Assembly (NCBI GenBank): GCA_031841125.1
Contig: CM063113.1
Location: 34,493,312-34,557,311 of the forward strand
Direction of reading: 5' to 3'
From: Acanthococcus lagerstroemiae
Lineage: Eukaryota > Arthropoda > Insecta > Hemiptera > Eriococcidae
DNA: 64,000 nucleotides
This document shows, piece by piece, positions 1 to 9,610 of this stretch. How positions within the stretch are numbered: the stretch's first letter is position 1; every line of letters begins with the position of its first letter. The notes under the pieces are model-generated. The model was not told the origin of the DNA and made no database searches. It saw nothing but the letters and a program-made list of their open reading frames with translations. Position numbers and translations under genes: made by a program.

Positions 1-623
1 ATATCTACAATATTAGTTAATACTAAGTCGAGTGTCCTACCCAGGTTATTCAGTACCTTATTGCATGACTCCAGGCAGCACAACTCAATAAATTCATTTA
101 AGTCAGAGGTCCTTGCATCGGTATACCCACTATTCATATCGTAAGTATTAAACTGGGGAATGTTAAAATCACCCAGAAACATTACCTCGTTTTGGAAAAA
201 CGAGTAGTAACTCATTAGTTTTTCATACAAACTTCTGTATACATTTCTGTTAGTACCGGGAGGGAAGTAAAACACACCTATGTTAATAGTAAGCGAATTA
301 TGGATTTTTAACCTCAACCAAATGTTTTCAAGACCCGCATCACTGTTTTCAAGAAACTGAAGTCTATCACTCAGTATACCTACTTTAACAGCAATAAGTA
401 CACCTCCACCCCGTTGTTGGTATAATTTTTCGTAATTTCTGTCTTTCCTATACACTATATAACGACTGTCAAACAATTCTCTCGTATTAATACCTGGGTG
501 TAACCAAGTCTCTGTCAATACAATAATATCATAATCATTAGATAAGAGTGCTGAACTGAAGTCGTCTACTTTCGTCCGTAGTCCCCGCACGTTTTGATAA
601 AAGACAGTCATTTCAGAAGCCAT
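1..623 (-). CDS. LINE ORF2, N-terminal AP-type endonuclease (partial)
   Basis: An open frame runs leftwards from an ATG at 621-623 to the window edge, about 207 codons without a stop. The start reads MASEMTVFYQNVRGL, where YQNVRGL is the usual first motif of the endonuclease/exonuclease/phosphatase fold of non-LTR retrotransposons. Further on are LTETWL (catalytic Glu), RGGGVLIA, FYFPPG and FLGDFN (catalytic Asp and Asn), then the late motif GRTLDLVLTN. The domain nicks target DNA for target-primed reverse transcription. The reverse transcriptase should lie left of the window. The motif style is that of the CR1/jockey group. The frame is intact, so the copy may be recent. Clade assignment is uncertain. 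Confidence 0.88.
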   Translation of the reverse strand, partial: MASEMTVFYQNVRGLRTKVDDFSSALLSNDYDIIVLTETWLHPGINTRELFDSRYIVYRKDRNYEKLYQQRGGGVLIAVKVGILSDRLQFLENSDAGLENIWLRLKIHNSLTINIGVFYFPPGTNRNVYRSLYEKLMSYYSFFQNEVMFLGDFNIPQFNTYDMNSGYTDARTSDLNEFIELCCLESCNKVLNNLGRTLDLVLTNIVD

Positions 624-1117
624 TTGATTATATGGGAAGCACGTTGTAACAAACCCAGTATCTTAAATGGCTATTGCTAACAGACGACGTGCTAAGTACC
701 ACCGAGGTGAAGCACATGGGTGGTAACCACAAATGAGCGGGGTGGAGGGCAATGGGACACGAATGGCGATAGCTTTTGACAATTCGAGGTAAAGCAGGAC
801 AAATGAAAAAAAAGATAAATAATATAAATAATATAAGTAACCAAAAACTGAAAAGATAAAAATAAAACTAAAACTGAACATTCGATTGGTCATAGTTTAG
901 TTTGGTTTATCGCTGTATCGTGCCGATGTTATTGTGTTTCGGGTACACTAAGCACTAAATGTGGCGTTATTCACGCGGGGGAAGCGACTGGAGTACCAGT
1001 TCCGACGAGATGTGGATTGCTGGTGCCTTATCTTGCTTACGCATCAATATTTTGCCATCCGGTGTTGTCCATATATACGCATACTTCAATGTTTCGTTCC
1101 TAGATTTTGCTAACCTA
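624..1117. other. spacer, possible LINE 5' untranslated region
   Basis: No gene is recognised. The part next to 623 could be the untranslated leader of the minus-strand LINE. Short ORFs here match nothing I know. Confidence 0.3.
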
Positions 1118-3609
1118 AGTAAATTCGAATTCCATGTTACCATTTGGCGGCGACCCTCCGTTCCTGATATACACTAAAAAAATATGGGAATATTTATTAG
1201 TTTGGGTCAAAAAATGACTCCAGCTCAATTTTGACAACTGATTCGAATTCGTCTCGAAACATTCAGTAACTAGCACCAACGTCGGCGCCGTAGCTCTCCG
1301 AAAATTTTTTCGCCCTTAAAAAGACCTTATGTAGTATGAAGAAATTTTCAAAATTTGAGAAAATCAAAAATCTCGAATTAATGAGTGTTTCTTACTCAAT
1401 TCGTCACGCTGAGTTCGAATTCGTTGTTCCAATTTGGCGGCGACCCTCCGTTCCCGAGATACACTCAAAAAAGTTGGGAATATTTATTAGTTTGGGTCAA
1501 AAAATGACTCTAGCTCAATTTTGACAACGGATTCGAATTCGTCTCGAAAAATTGAGTAACTAGCACCAGCGCCGGTGCCATAGCTCTCCGAAAATTTTTT
1601 CGCACTTAAAAAGACCTTATGTATGGAAAAATTTTCATAATATGAGAAAATCAAAATTTTCGAAATAATAAGTGTTTCTTACTCAATTATTCACGCTGCG
1701 ATCGAATTCGTTGTTTCCATTTGGCGGCGACCCTCTGTTTCCGAGATACACTCAAAAAAGTTGGGAATATATATTAGTTCGGGTCAAAAAATGACTCTAG
1801 CTCAATTTTGACAACTGATTCGAATTCGTCTCCTGAAAAATTCAGTAACTAGCACCAACGCCGGCGCTGTAGCTCTCCGAAAATTTTTTCGCTCTTAAAA
1901 TGACCTGATGTATAGTATGGAGAAATTTTCAAAATTTGAGAAAATCAAAAATCTCGAATTAATGAGTGTTTCTTACTCAATTTTTCACGCTGAGTTCGAA
2001 TTCCATGTTCCCATTTGGCAGCGACCCTCCGTTCCTGATATACATTCAAGAAAGTTGAAAAAATTGATCAATTTGGGTCAAAAAATGACTTAGCTCAATT
2101 TTGACAACGGATTCGAATTTGCCTCGAGGAATTGGGTAACTAGCACCAGCGCCGGCGCCGTAGCTCTCCGTAAATTTTTTCGCCCCAAAAAAGACATGAT
2201 GTGTAGTATGAAGAAATGTTCAAAATTTGAGAAAATCAAAAATTTCGAATTAATGAGTGTTTCTTACTCAATTTTTCACGCTGAGTTCGAATTCCATGTT
2301 CCCATTTGGCAGCGACCCTCCGTTCCCGAGATACACTCATAAAAGTTGGGCAAATTGATCAATTTGGGTCAAAAAATGACTCTAGCTCAATTTTTACAAC
2401 GGATTCGAATTCGTCTCGAAAAATAGAGTAACTAGCACCCACGCCCACACCGTAGCTCTCCGAAAATTTTTTCGGTCTTCAAAAGACCTGAGGTATATAG
2501 TATGGAGAAATTTTCAAAATTTGAGAAAATCAAAAATCTCGAATTAATGAGTGTTTCCTACTCAATTCTTCACGCTGAGTTCGAATTCATTGTTCCAATT
2601 TGGCGGCGACCCTCCGTTTCCGAGATACACTCAAAAAAGTTGGGAAAATTGATCAATTGGTGTCAAAAAATGACTCTAGCTCAATTTTGACAACGGATTC
2701 GAATTTGTCTCGAAAAATTCAGTAACTAGCACCAGCGCCGGCGCTGTAGCCCTCCGAAATTTTTTCGCCACAAAAATGAAAGGATGTGTAGTATGAAGAA
2801 ATTTTCAAAATTTGAGACAATCAAAAATTTCGAATTTTTGAGAGTTTCTTCCTCAATTCTTCAGGCTCAGTTCGAATTCGTTGTTCCAATTCCTGGGCCA
2901 CCCTCCGTTCCCGAGATACAATCAAAAAGTTGGGAAAATTGATCAATTTGGGTCAAAAAATGACTCTAGCTCAATTTTTACAATGGATTCGAATTCGTCT
3001 CGAAAAATTGAGTAACTAGCACCCGCGCCGACGCCGTAGTTCTCCGAAAATTTTTTCGCCCCAGAAAAGACATGTTATAAATTATGGAAAAATTTACAAA
3101 ATTTGAGAAAATCAAAAATTTTCGAATTAATGAGTGTTTCTTACTCAATTTTTCACGCTGAGTTCGAATTCATTGTTCCAATTTGGCGGCGACCCTCCGT
3201 TTCCGAGATACACTCAAAAAAGTTGGGAAAATTGATCAATTGGTGTCAAAAAATGACTCTAGCTCAATTTTGACAACGGATTCGAATTCGTCTCGAAAAG
3301 TTCAGTAACTAGAACCAGCGTCGGCGCCGTAGCCCTCCGAAATTTTTTCGCCATAAAAATGACAGGATGTATAGTATAGGAAAATTTTAAAAAGTTGAGA
3401 AAAACAAAAATTTCGAATTTATGAGAGTTTCTTCCTCAATTCTTCACGCTCAGTTCGAATTCGTGATTCCAATTCCTGGGCCACCCTCCGTTCCCGAGAT
3501 ACACTCAGAAAAGTTGGGAAAATTGATCAATTTGGGTCAAAAAATGACTCTAGCTCAATTTTTACAATGGATTCGAATTCGTCTCGAAAAATTCAGTAAA
3601 TAGCACCAG
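1118..3609. repeat. satellite array, left part (about 8.6 monomers of about 290 bp)
   Basis: The landmark TAGCACCAGCGCCGGCGCC recurs with small changes near 1271, 1561, 1850, 2141, 2433, 2725, 3018, 3310 and 3601, a period of about 290 bp. Each monomer carries the GCGCCGGCGC palindrome, a block near GGCGGCGACCCTCCGTTCC, and two EcoRI-type cores (CGAATTCG). Some monomers (near 2890 and 3475) replace GGCGGCGACC by CCTGGGCCACC, so there are at least two monomer types. The array starts mid-monomer at about 1118 and stops abruptly at 3609, where a mobile element is inserted. Confidence 0.95.
3604..3609. repeat. left target site duplication CACCAG
   Basis: CACCAG precedes the left inverted repeat and recurs immediately after the right one (15374-15379). 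It is part of the satellite landmark TAGCACCAGCGCC, and the satellite reads on in register across the pair when the element is removed. Confidence 0.9.
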
Positions 3610-4075
3610 AGTAGAGAGGTCATGTATGTTCTGGCGCACTCAACTTTTTCTATTTCTCCTCCCTACTTTTCTTCTTTTATCTGATCTTCCTCCCTTAATT
3701 TATATTTTATTGGATCTTCCTCCCTATGAAAATTTATTCTTTTCCTTTTCTTATATTTTTCTCTTTTTTTAAACAAAAATTAATATCTGTTCTCTTAATT
3801 TTTAATCAAGTCATGACAAAAAATTTATTAATTTTTGTATCCTTTTTATATCGTTTTTAACTAATTTCCGCTATTTCTTAGATACTTGACGTATGTTTTG
3901 GCGCAGTTGAATGATTCTTCATTTTTACCCCATATTTTTGTCACTTGTAAAGGTCCTAAATTTTCATTAAAAATTGGCAAACAATATTTTCCAACTTTTA
4001 AAGCAAAATCAAACCATTTTCTCATAATTTTTCATCAAGTCAAGTCACAAAATTTTAGAACTTTTGTATCTAATT
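3610..4075 (+). repeat. left terminal inverted repeat
   Basis: It pairs with the reverse complement of 14908-15373. The outer 300 bp or so are nearly identical, with a few substitutions and one short indel; the inner part is more diverged. It contains subterminal repeats: a GTATGTTCTGGCGCA-type word near 3630 recurs near 3890 as GTATGTTTTGGCGCA, and TCTTCCTCCCT-type words occur three times between 3655 and 3735. Such repeats are typical of transposase or terminal-protein binding ends. Confidence 0.9.
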
Positions 4076-5165
4076 TCTGTCATTTTTCTCTTTTTTAACC
4101 TTAAAAAAAACATCGTAGCCGAACTTTGTAAGCTCACAAAAATCTACTCAAGATCTCTAGTTTTCAAAGGTCTCTCTACTTGTATATTTTTTTGCGTCAT
4201 TGAGGTTTTTCATATGCGCCAACACCATTTTAATACTTTACAGAAAATCCTAAAAATCTTAAGAATTCTCAAGTTTTCAATAATGAATATTTAGACATTT
4301 TTAAAACAAATGTGAGTCATTTTTCTCTGTTTTATTCTGTTTTTCTTCTCCGCTGGTTCAAAAATTTTTCAACTTTTATATCAAATTTCTGTCATTTTTC
4401 TTTTGTAAGCTGACAAAAATCTACTTAAGATCTCTGGTTTTCTTTAGTCAACAAGATTTACAGGGTGTATGTTGATACCTCCTGAAAAATGATGTTTTAC
4501 AGTTCAATATCATGATCGGTTTTTCTGGTCACGTTCTTCTCAGTCAACAATGATACTTCTAAAATTGGGTAATTTAAGTTAAAAAATCGTGATTACTAAA
4601 AGTAGTCACGTTGCTGAGAATGGGTGGAGTACTCAAAGTACATGATCTTAATTAAGCTAAGGAATTGCAGGGGAGATGACCATCACTCCTGATTCTAACA
4701 CGTCCCTTTTTGGGGGGGCATGTAGGTCATGCATTCAACAAATTCCACGAGATTCATACCTACAAGTAAAACAAGGTTGGAATAAATCACGTGCAATTTT
4801 TCCGCACACGTTTTCTCTGTAATGAAATCACACATGAGTCATTCCAGAATCAACCAATGAACAAGCGCGCCAGCTAGAGCGCTTCGCAATTTAAGAATCG
4901 GACTGTCAACATTAGCCTAGCCTACAGGAATTATTAATTTAAAAATCTTCAAACATTTATGCTAGAGTGTTCTAATTGGCTAGAAATCAACCAATAAACA
5001 AGTGCGCCAGCTAGAGCGCTTCGTTTCGATTCTACCTTTCCCTCTGTGTTTCTCATATGCGAGTTGGGACGCATCAACGCTCACATTAGAAGGTTCAACA
5101 TGACGTTAAACGGAAAAAATTATTATTGATTCCAAATAAAATTTATAGGTTTAAGTAATTATTAT
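4076..5165. other. non-coding interior with a duplicated segment
   Basis: No convincing gene. A segment of about 40 bp (CAAGCGCGCCAGCTAGAGCG core, 4851-4892) is repeated at 4987-5027, 136 bp apart. The rest is AT-rich and unremarkable. Confidence 0.6.
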
Positions 5166-5983
5166 TTATTCATTTTCTAGGAAATCATCATCATTATATT
5201 CATTGAAATCTGAAATATCTAGGAAAAAATTTGATAATTCATTAGTTTCCTCAACATCTTTCCAATGCTGAGCGAGATTAGGATAATTTTTTAGAAGTAA
5301 GATTATGTCATTTTTACGTTGATAGAATTCAATAAATGAAATAGATAGATTTCCTAGACCCTTATATTCGTACCAAATTTTACCTACCGTTCTCAATTTT
5401 CGAGCATGACCGGCTGAAATATCCAAGTACTTTGAAAGGAAAACGAAAAACGATTTCTTTATTTCTTTCTTCAGATATTTCTCCCTATGGAGATAGAATA
5501 CTCTCTCTAAGACGTATCCAAATCTACACTGATTATTAAAAAAGTCTGTTCATTGAATTTAAGTAATGATTGACCATCCGTTTTAAGGAATTTCATCAAT
5601 TCATCAATATTTTGAGTAGAGTAATTTGGAAACTTAATATTTTGACAATTTTGGAAACTTACTCGTTGGATCAAATAGTTGTGTAGATTTTCGCCGGTCA
5701 ATTTCTTATAATGAGAACGATTAGGCTTATTAGGCACTATACCAAGGGTTTTAAATACAAAATTTTTCGGATTAATATCTGGTATTACTATCTCACCTGA
5801 ATTAATTTTCTGTATTACGTTACTTTTCATACCAGAATCTTTGTTTATTATGTTAAAAATGTTATCATTAATATTAATTAAAAGCTTAGAAGCTGTAAAC
5901 ACATCTGCCATGTTGAACCAGTTGAAAATTTTTGCCAACTCACTTAAATGTTGAACGTACGTATACTGAATGTTATGATGCAA
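5166..5983 (-). pseudogene. unrecognised AT-rich element gene, one frameshift
   Basis: The first frame runs from 5983 (MHHNIQYTYVQHLSEL...) and stops at 5507 after 158 codons. Just before that stop a second frame opens and runs to 5166, ending in an acidic tail (NEYNDDDFLENE). The second part has a compact helical pattern (ISAGHARKLRTVGKIWYEYK, then LSISFIEFYQRKNDIILLLK) that looks like a folded, perhaps DNA-binding, domain. One indel near 5510-5520 would explain the switch; programmed frameshifting or a missed short intron are alternatives. Base composition matches the AT-rich ORFs at the far end of the element. I recognise no family. Confidence 0.55.
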
Positions 5984-6534
5984 TTTTTACTCTAGATTAC
6001 CACATCAAGATACGCACACAACATTCTAAGCCACTGATACACTAAATCATCATAGGGTACTCTAAAAGGAGGTATACTCATTGTCCATAAATTTATCATA
6101 ACCTGAGTCCTGAGTCAGTAAAATTTGTCAAGTCATGAACTCTCCTAAAAAAAAAAAAAACTTACGATTTACAGTAAATAGATATGATACGACCAAGCAA
6201 TCACTTTAATAGACAATTCAAGGGAAACTGATTAGAATATGAAAACGCTGGCTGATAACCAGTACCCTACGAAGGAGAATTTCATCTCATTAATATCTCA
6301 CCAAAATTTCAAACAGAATAAAGAGGACTTGGAGCTTAACACTGAGAAGTATTTTCAAAAATACCTGCGAATTAAATCATATTGAACCAATTTTAAATAC
6401 ATGTAGACGTAGAACACGATTACTGATGAAAATAGAGAGTTGAAACAATGCCTCGACAGAAGAGTGAGAAAAAAGGAAACGGAGAATATATGTTTAGTCG
6501 TCGTATGTGGCACCACTGTTCGATCATTTTATTT
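5984..6534. other. AT-rich spacer
   Basis: Nothing recognised on either strand. Confidence 0.5.
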
Positions 6535-6542
6535 CTAATCAA

Positions 6543-6573
6543 CAAAGTCATATAGATACACTATATGACTTTG
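6543..6573. mobile_element. 31-bp hairpin with 8-bp target duplication (minimal hAT-like MITE)
   Basis: CAAAGTCATATA and TATATGACTTTG form perfect 12-bp arms around a 7-nt loop. The hairpin is flanked on both sides by CTAATCAA (6535-6542 and 6574-6581), an 8-bp direct duplication. The 19-bp word CAAAGTCATATAGATACAC at its left end recurs inverted at about 7220-7238, so these are the ends of a repeat family. It looks like an element reduced to its two termini. Confidence 0.65.
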
Positions 6574-6596
6574 CTAATCAATATCAACCTGTGATA

Positions 6597-6771
6597 GGGC
6601 TCTATAGTTTCACCTGGGTATACTAAGCCGCCATTTTGGTTCATACTGCGCTCGTGGATGCCGAATCCGACTATGCGGAGCGTACCGCGTAGTCAATTTC
6701 AATTCGGCATCGACGGGCGCAGTATGAACCAAAATGGTGGCTTAGTATACCCAGGTGAAACTATAGAGCCC
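6597..6771. repeat. 175-bp near-perfect palindrome (foldback element)
   Basis: The left arm begins GGGCTCTATAGTTTCACC and the right arm ends with its complement GGTGAAACTATAGAGCCC. The match continues inwards through a GGTTCATACTGCGC-type segment to a second nested palindrome (GACTATGCGG...CCGCGTAGTC) at the centre. No clear target duplication is seen. The transcript would fold into a long hairpin. Confidence 0.85.
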
Positions 6772-6783
6772 TACCTGCGATTG

Positions 6784-7330
6784 CAATGGGGATTTGTCAA
6801 AGTGCGTGTGTGTGTGTGTGTACGCATATACTTACCTTCCTAAGCTACGCTTCTGCTATATTTGTCTGTGACACCTTTTTACGTTTTTGCGGATTAGCTC
6901 AAAAACTATCAATTTTGATGAAAAATCGGAAAGAGCTAAATTTGTTCACCTTGGAATTTCCCATCGAATGCGCGTAAATTCGAAATTTTTATGGGTAAAA
7001 TTTTGAAACTGATCTTACCTGATAGAAAATAACAGTAGAATAAATTTTGTTCTTTTCACTTTTCATAAACTCGACCGTTATTGAGTTAAACGCAAAACTT
7101 TGTTAGGGCTCCCAACGTTTACATTGATTTCACGGCAGTCGAACGCTGCCAGCGCTGCTATCGGGATAAATTATCGTAACATACGAAGTTTAACATTGGT
7201 TAAATGGAGAGTCGAACGACTTGGTGTATCTATATGACTTTGGCAATGGGGATTTGTCAAAGTGCGTGTGTGTGTGTACGCATATACTTACCTTCCTAAG
7301 CTACGCTTCTGCTATATTTGTCTGTGACAC
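6784..7330. repeat. direct repeat pair of about 90 bp around an AT-rich core
   Basis: The segment starting GCAATGGGGATTTGTCAAAG, with a (GT)n run and ending TGTCTGTGACACC, occurs at about 6784-6872 and again at about 7240-7330. The second copy starts directly after the 19-bp CAAAGTCATATAGATACAC end (inverted, 7220-7238). The arrangement suggests nested insertion followed by partial duplication, and it lies just upstream of the TDP-43-like gene. Confidence 0.75.
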
Positions 7331-7334
7331 CTAA

Positions 7335-8966
7335 CCGGCGTTTATTCTACGACTTGTAACATGTTCTACGAAGTACGAACTAGAAGTATTCCATCTACAG
7401 CGTTTGTTAAGAAGACATCTTTGATGCGTTTAAGATCCGATTGTGTTTGAACTTGTGATTATTGATTTCGTATTAAAGAACAATAGTTTCGGTGAGTAGG
7501 CTTATGAACGGTTCAAGTGTATATTGAATGCGAATTCATTAATGGATTTGTTTTGTCTACTTGTTGTGCTTTTAAATCGTTAAAATTCGTATCACAATCT
7601 CATATTTTCTTTTCTGAAGTATCACACAATACTACCATGGTTTACGTTCAAATAACCGATGTAGAAGAACATGAAGCATTAGAAGTTCCGACGGAAGACG
7701 ATGGAACACTTTTAGTCGAAAAGCTAGCTAAAATGCATCCCGGTGCCATCTGCTTGAAATATCGTTTGAAAGATGGCCGTGTACGCATCGTGAAGGAAGT
7801 CAGTGGTAAACTCTTCCCACCTGATGGCGGATGGATCGAAGGAACTGTATACAGTTGCGTATTTCCAAGTGGTGAGTGACCTCGATTCTGTATTATAGGA
7901 ATAAGTCTTGAGTCGTACAATTTTATCGATATCGCGTTTCTCTTTTTCAGGCGCTTCGTCGAAGACAGGGGAAGCTGAAAGTTTATCGTCGGTATGTATT
8001 CCTACTCAACCAAAAATGAGTGGTTTGATGTATGAATCGGATTTAACGAGATGAATTTTTGTTCTCGTAATAATTGAGAGTGCTTCTTTTGTTGACGTGA
8101 TACGAATTATGTGTTAAGTCGTGAGTGACTCTTCAAGAATCGACTAGTTGATCTCTTCGAGTAATATATTTCTATATCGAATCAGTTCATTGAAGCATCG
8201 GGTGTCAGACTTCGATGAAAATTTGAGGGTATTTTTCTAATTATTAGTGTAAAGGATTTCGTATCCGATTAGTCCAATAAGTATGATCTACAGGATTCGA
8301 GACATTGAACGAATGATGAAACGTTCAATTGCTGTCAATTGTTCTAGATAAATCAATCGAATTCTTTTCGGAAAACTATTACGTACTGATCGGAGTTCGT
8401 GATTAGATCGATTTTTTGTAACGAGAACATTCCTGTCAGTCGTTTTTCAACGATCCTTGATGTGTGGATGAAAATTTACGTACTCTGTAGAGTTGTAATA
8501 ATGCTCTCCTTTCGCGTTATCTCTACTCAATATTGACCAATATTAGTTTTTAGGATTAGATTAGTTTTTAGACAAATTTGAAACTTACTTCTGTTTCGTA
8601 TCATTTTGACGTGATTTCCGATCACATTGTAAAATACCGATGACTTCAATTTGACGATCTCTTCGAGTAATTTATTAAGCGTTGGGATTTTCATGAAACG
8701 AGTAGTATTTTTCATTCAGCTAGAATCTTGTTGGTTTTCGTGAACGTAGGGATATTTTCGGATTCATATCTGGACGAAAAGGGGAAAAAAATACAGGATG
8801 TTTTCAGATCCGAATCTCGACGAAAAAAAAATACGAGTTCTTTTCAGATCCAGATCTTGATAGAAAACAATACGTTTTTTCAAATGAGCTATCCTCGAGA
8901 ACCATATCATTTCTGTAATTAAATGTTTCAAATTCACTCTTAGAACTTGAAGGTTCTGATGATGTG
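7335..8966 (+). CDS. TDP-43/TBPH N-terminal-domain-like protein inside the element
   Basis: Exon 2 (7620-7871) has ATG at 7637 in a good context (ACCATGG) and encodes 78 residues plus one base. The order VPTEDDGTLL, HPGAICLKYR, GKLFPPDGGW, YSCVFPSG matches the ubiquitin-like N-terminal domain of TDP-43/TBPH, which mediates head-to-tail oligomerisation. A likely 5' UTR exon ends at 7491 before GTGAGT, with acceptor CTGAAG at 7619. Exon 3 (7951-7991) lies between TTTTTCAG and GTATGT and keeps the frame (Ala-Ser-Ser-Lys-Thr-Gly...). A further exon at 8944-8966 is possible. No RNA-recognition motif is seen in the following 1.5 kb, whereas TDP-43 has two. It lies between the TIRs, with host-like introns. 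The domain call is firm; the 3' structure is not. Confidence 0.8.
8755..8880. repeat. three short intronic tandem repeats
   Basis: A TTTTCAGATCCGAATCT-type unit begins at 8755, 8801 and 8841, each followed by an A-rich stretch. It lies in the presumed intron before the candidate last exon. Confidence 0.6.
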
Positions 8967-9610
8967 GTACGTCTATTCACGAATTTTATGATCGTGTTTG
9001 TCAGACAATTTATTTCGAATCATTCATTTAAAATCTGCGAATTGTGTAGAGATTTTTCGAAGGAATTTGGTCGAAACGTACAGGGAGTTTGTATTGACGA
9101 GAGAAAAGTTTGTGATGATAATCTCAATTTGAATTTACGTACATACATCATTTTTATTTTGCCATCGATTTTTTCGAAGTTGTGAAATAATTTTTCGTTT
9201 TTGTTACTCTCGAACGATGAAATTTTGTTCTATTTCGTTTGCCATGGCCTGTGCTGGAACATTTTCGTTCGTTAGACGTAGGATACCATAGCTGCCATCG
9301 ATAAAATTTTGGTTGATAAACTCAAGTTATAGGTATCAGCGTTCTCAAGAATTGAGAATTCTATTGATTTCGAGTAGATATTTTTCGACGTAGTGAGATA
9401 AGTCTACAGATTTCGTAGATCTATCCGAGCTAACGAATACACATTTTTTCGTAAATTTTCAAGAAGTGTTCGTATCACGAGAAGAGGCAGAATCGAGAAA
9501 ATTTGAAATAGGTCTTCGTATCTTGATTTCTTCGAGTAATGCGTTGGTAATTCGAGTAGTATTTTCATTAACGAGAAAAAATAATTTCGGCAAATGATAA
9601 CTGTAATTTT

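Noticed and set aside
6784..7240. GCAATGGG as an 8-bp target duplication of an element ending at 7239
   Set aside because: The identity continues for about 90 bp beyond the putative site, so it is a longer direct repeat.
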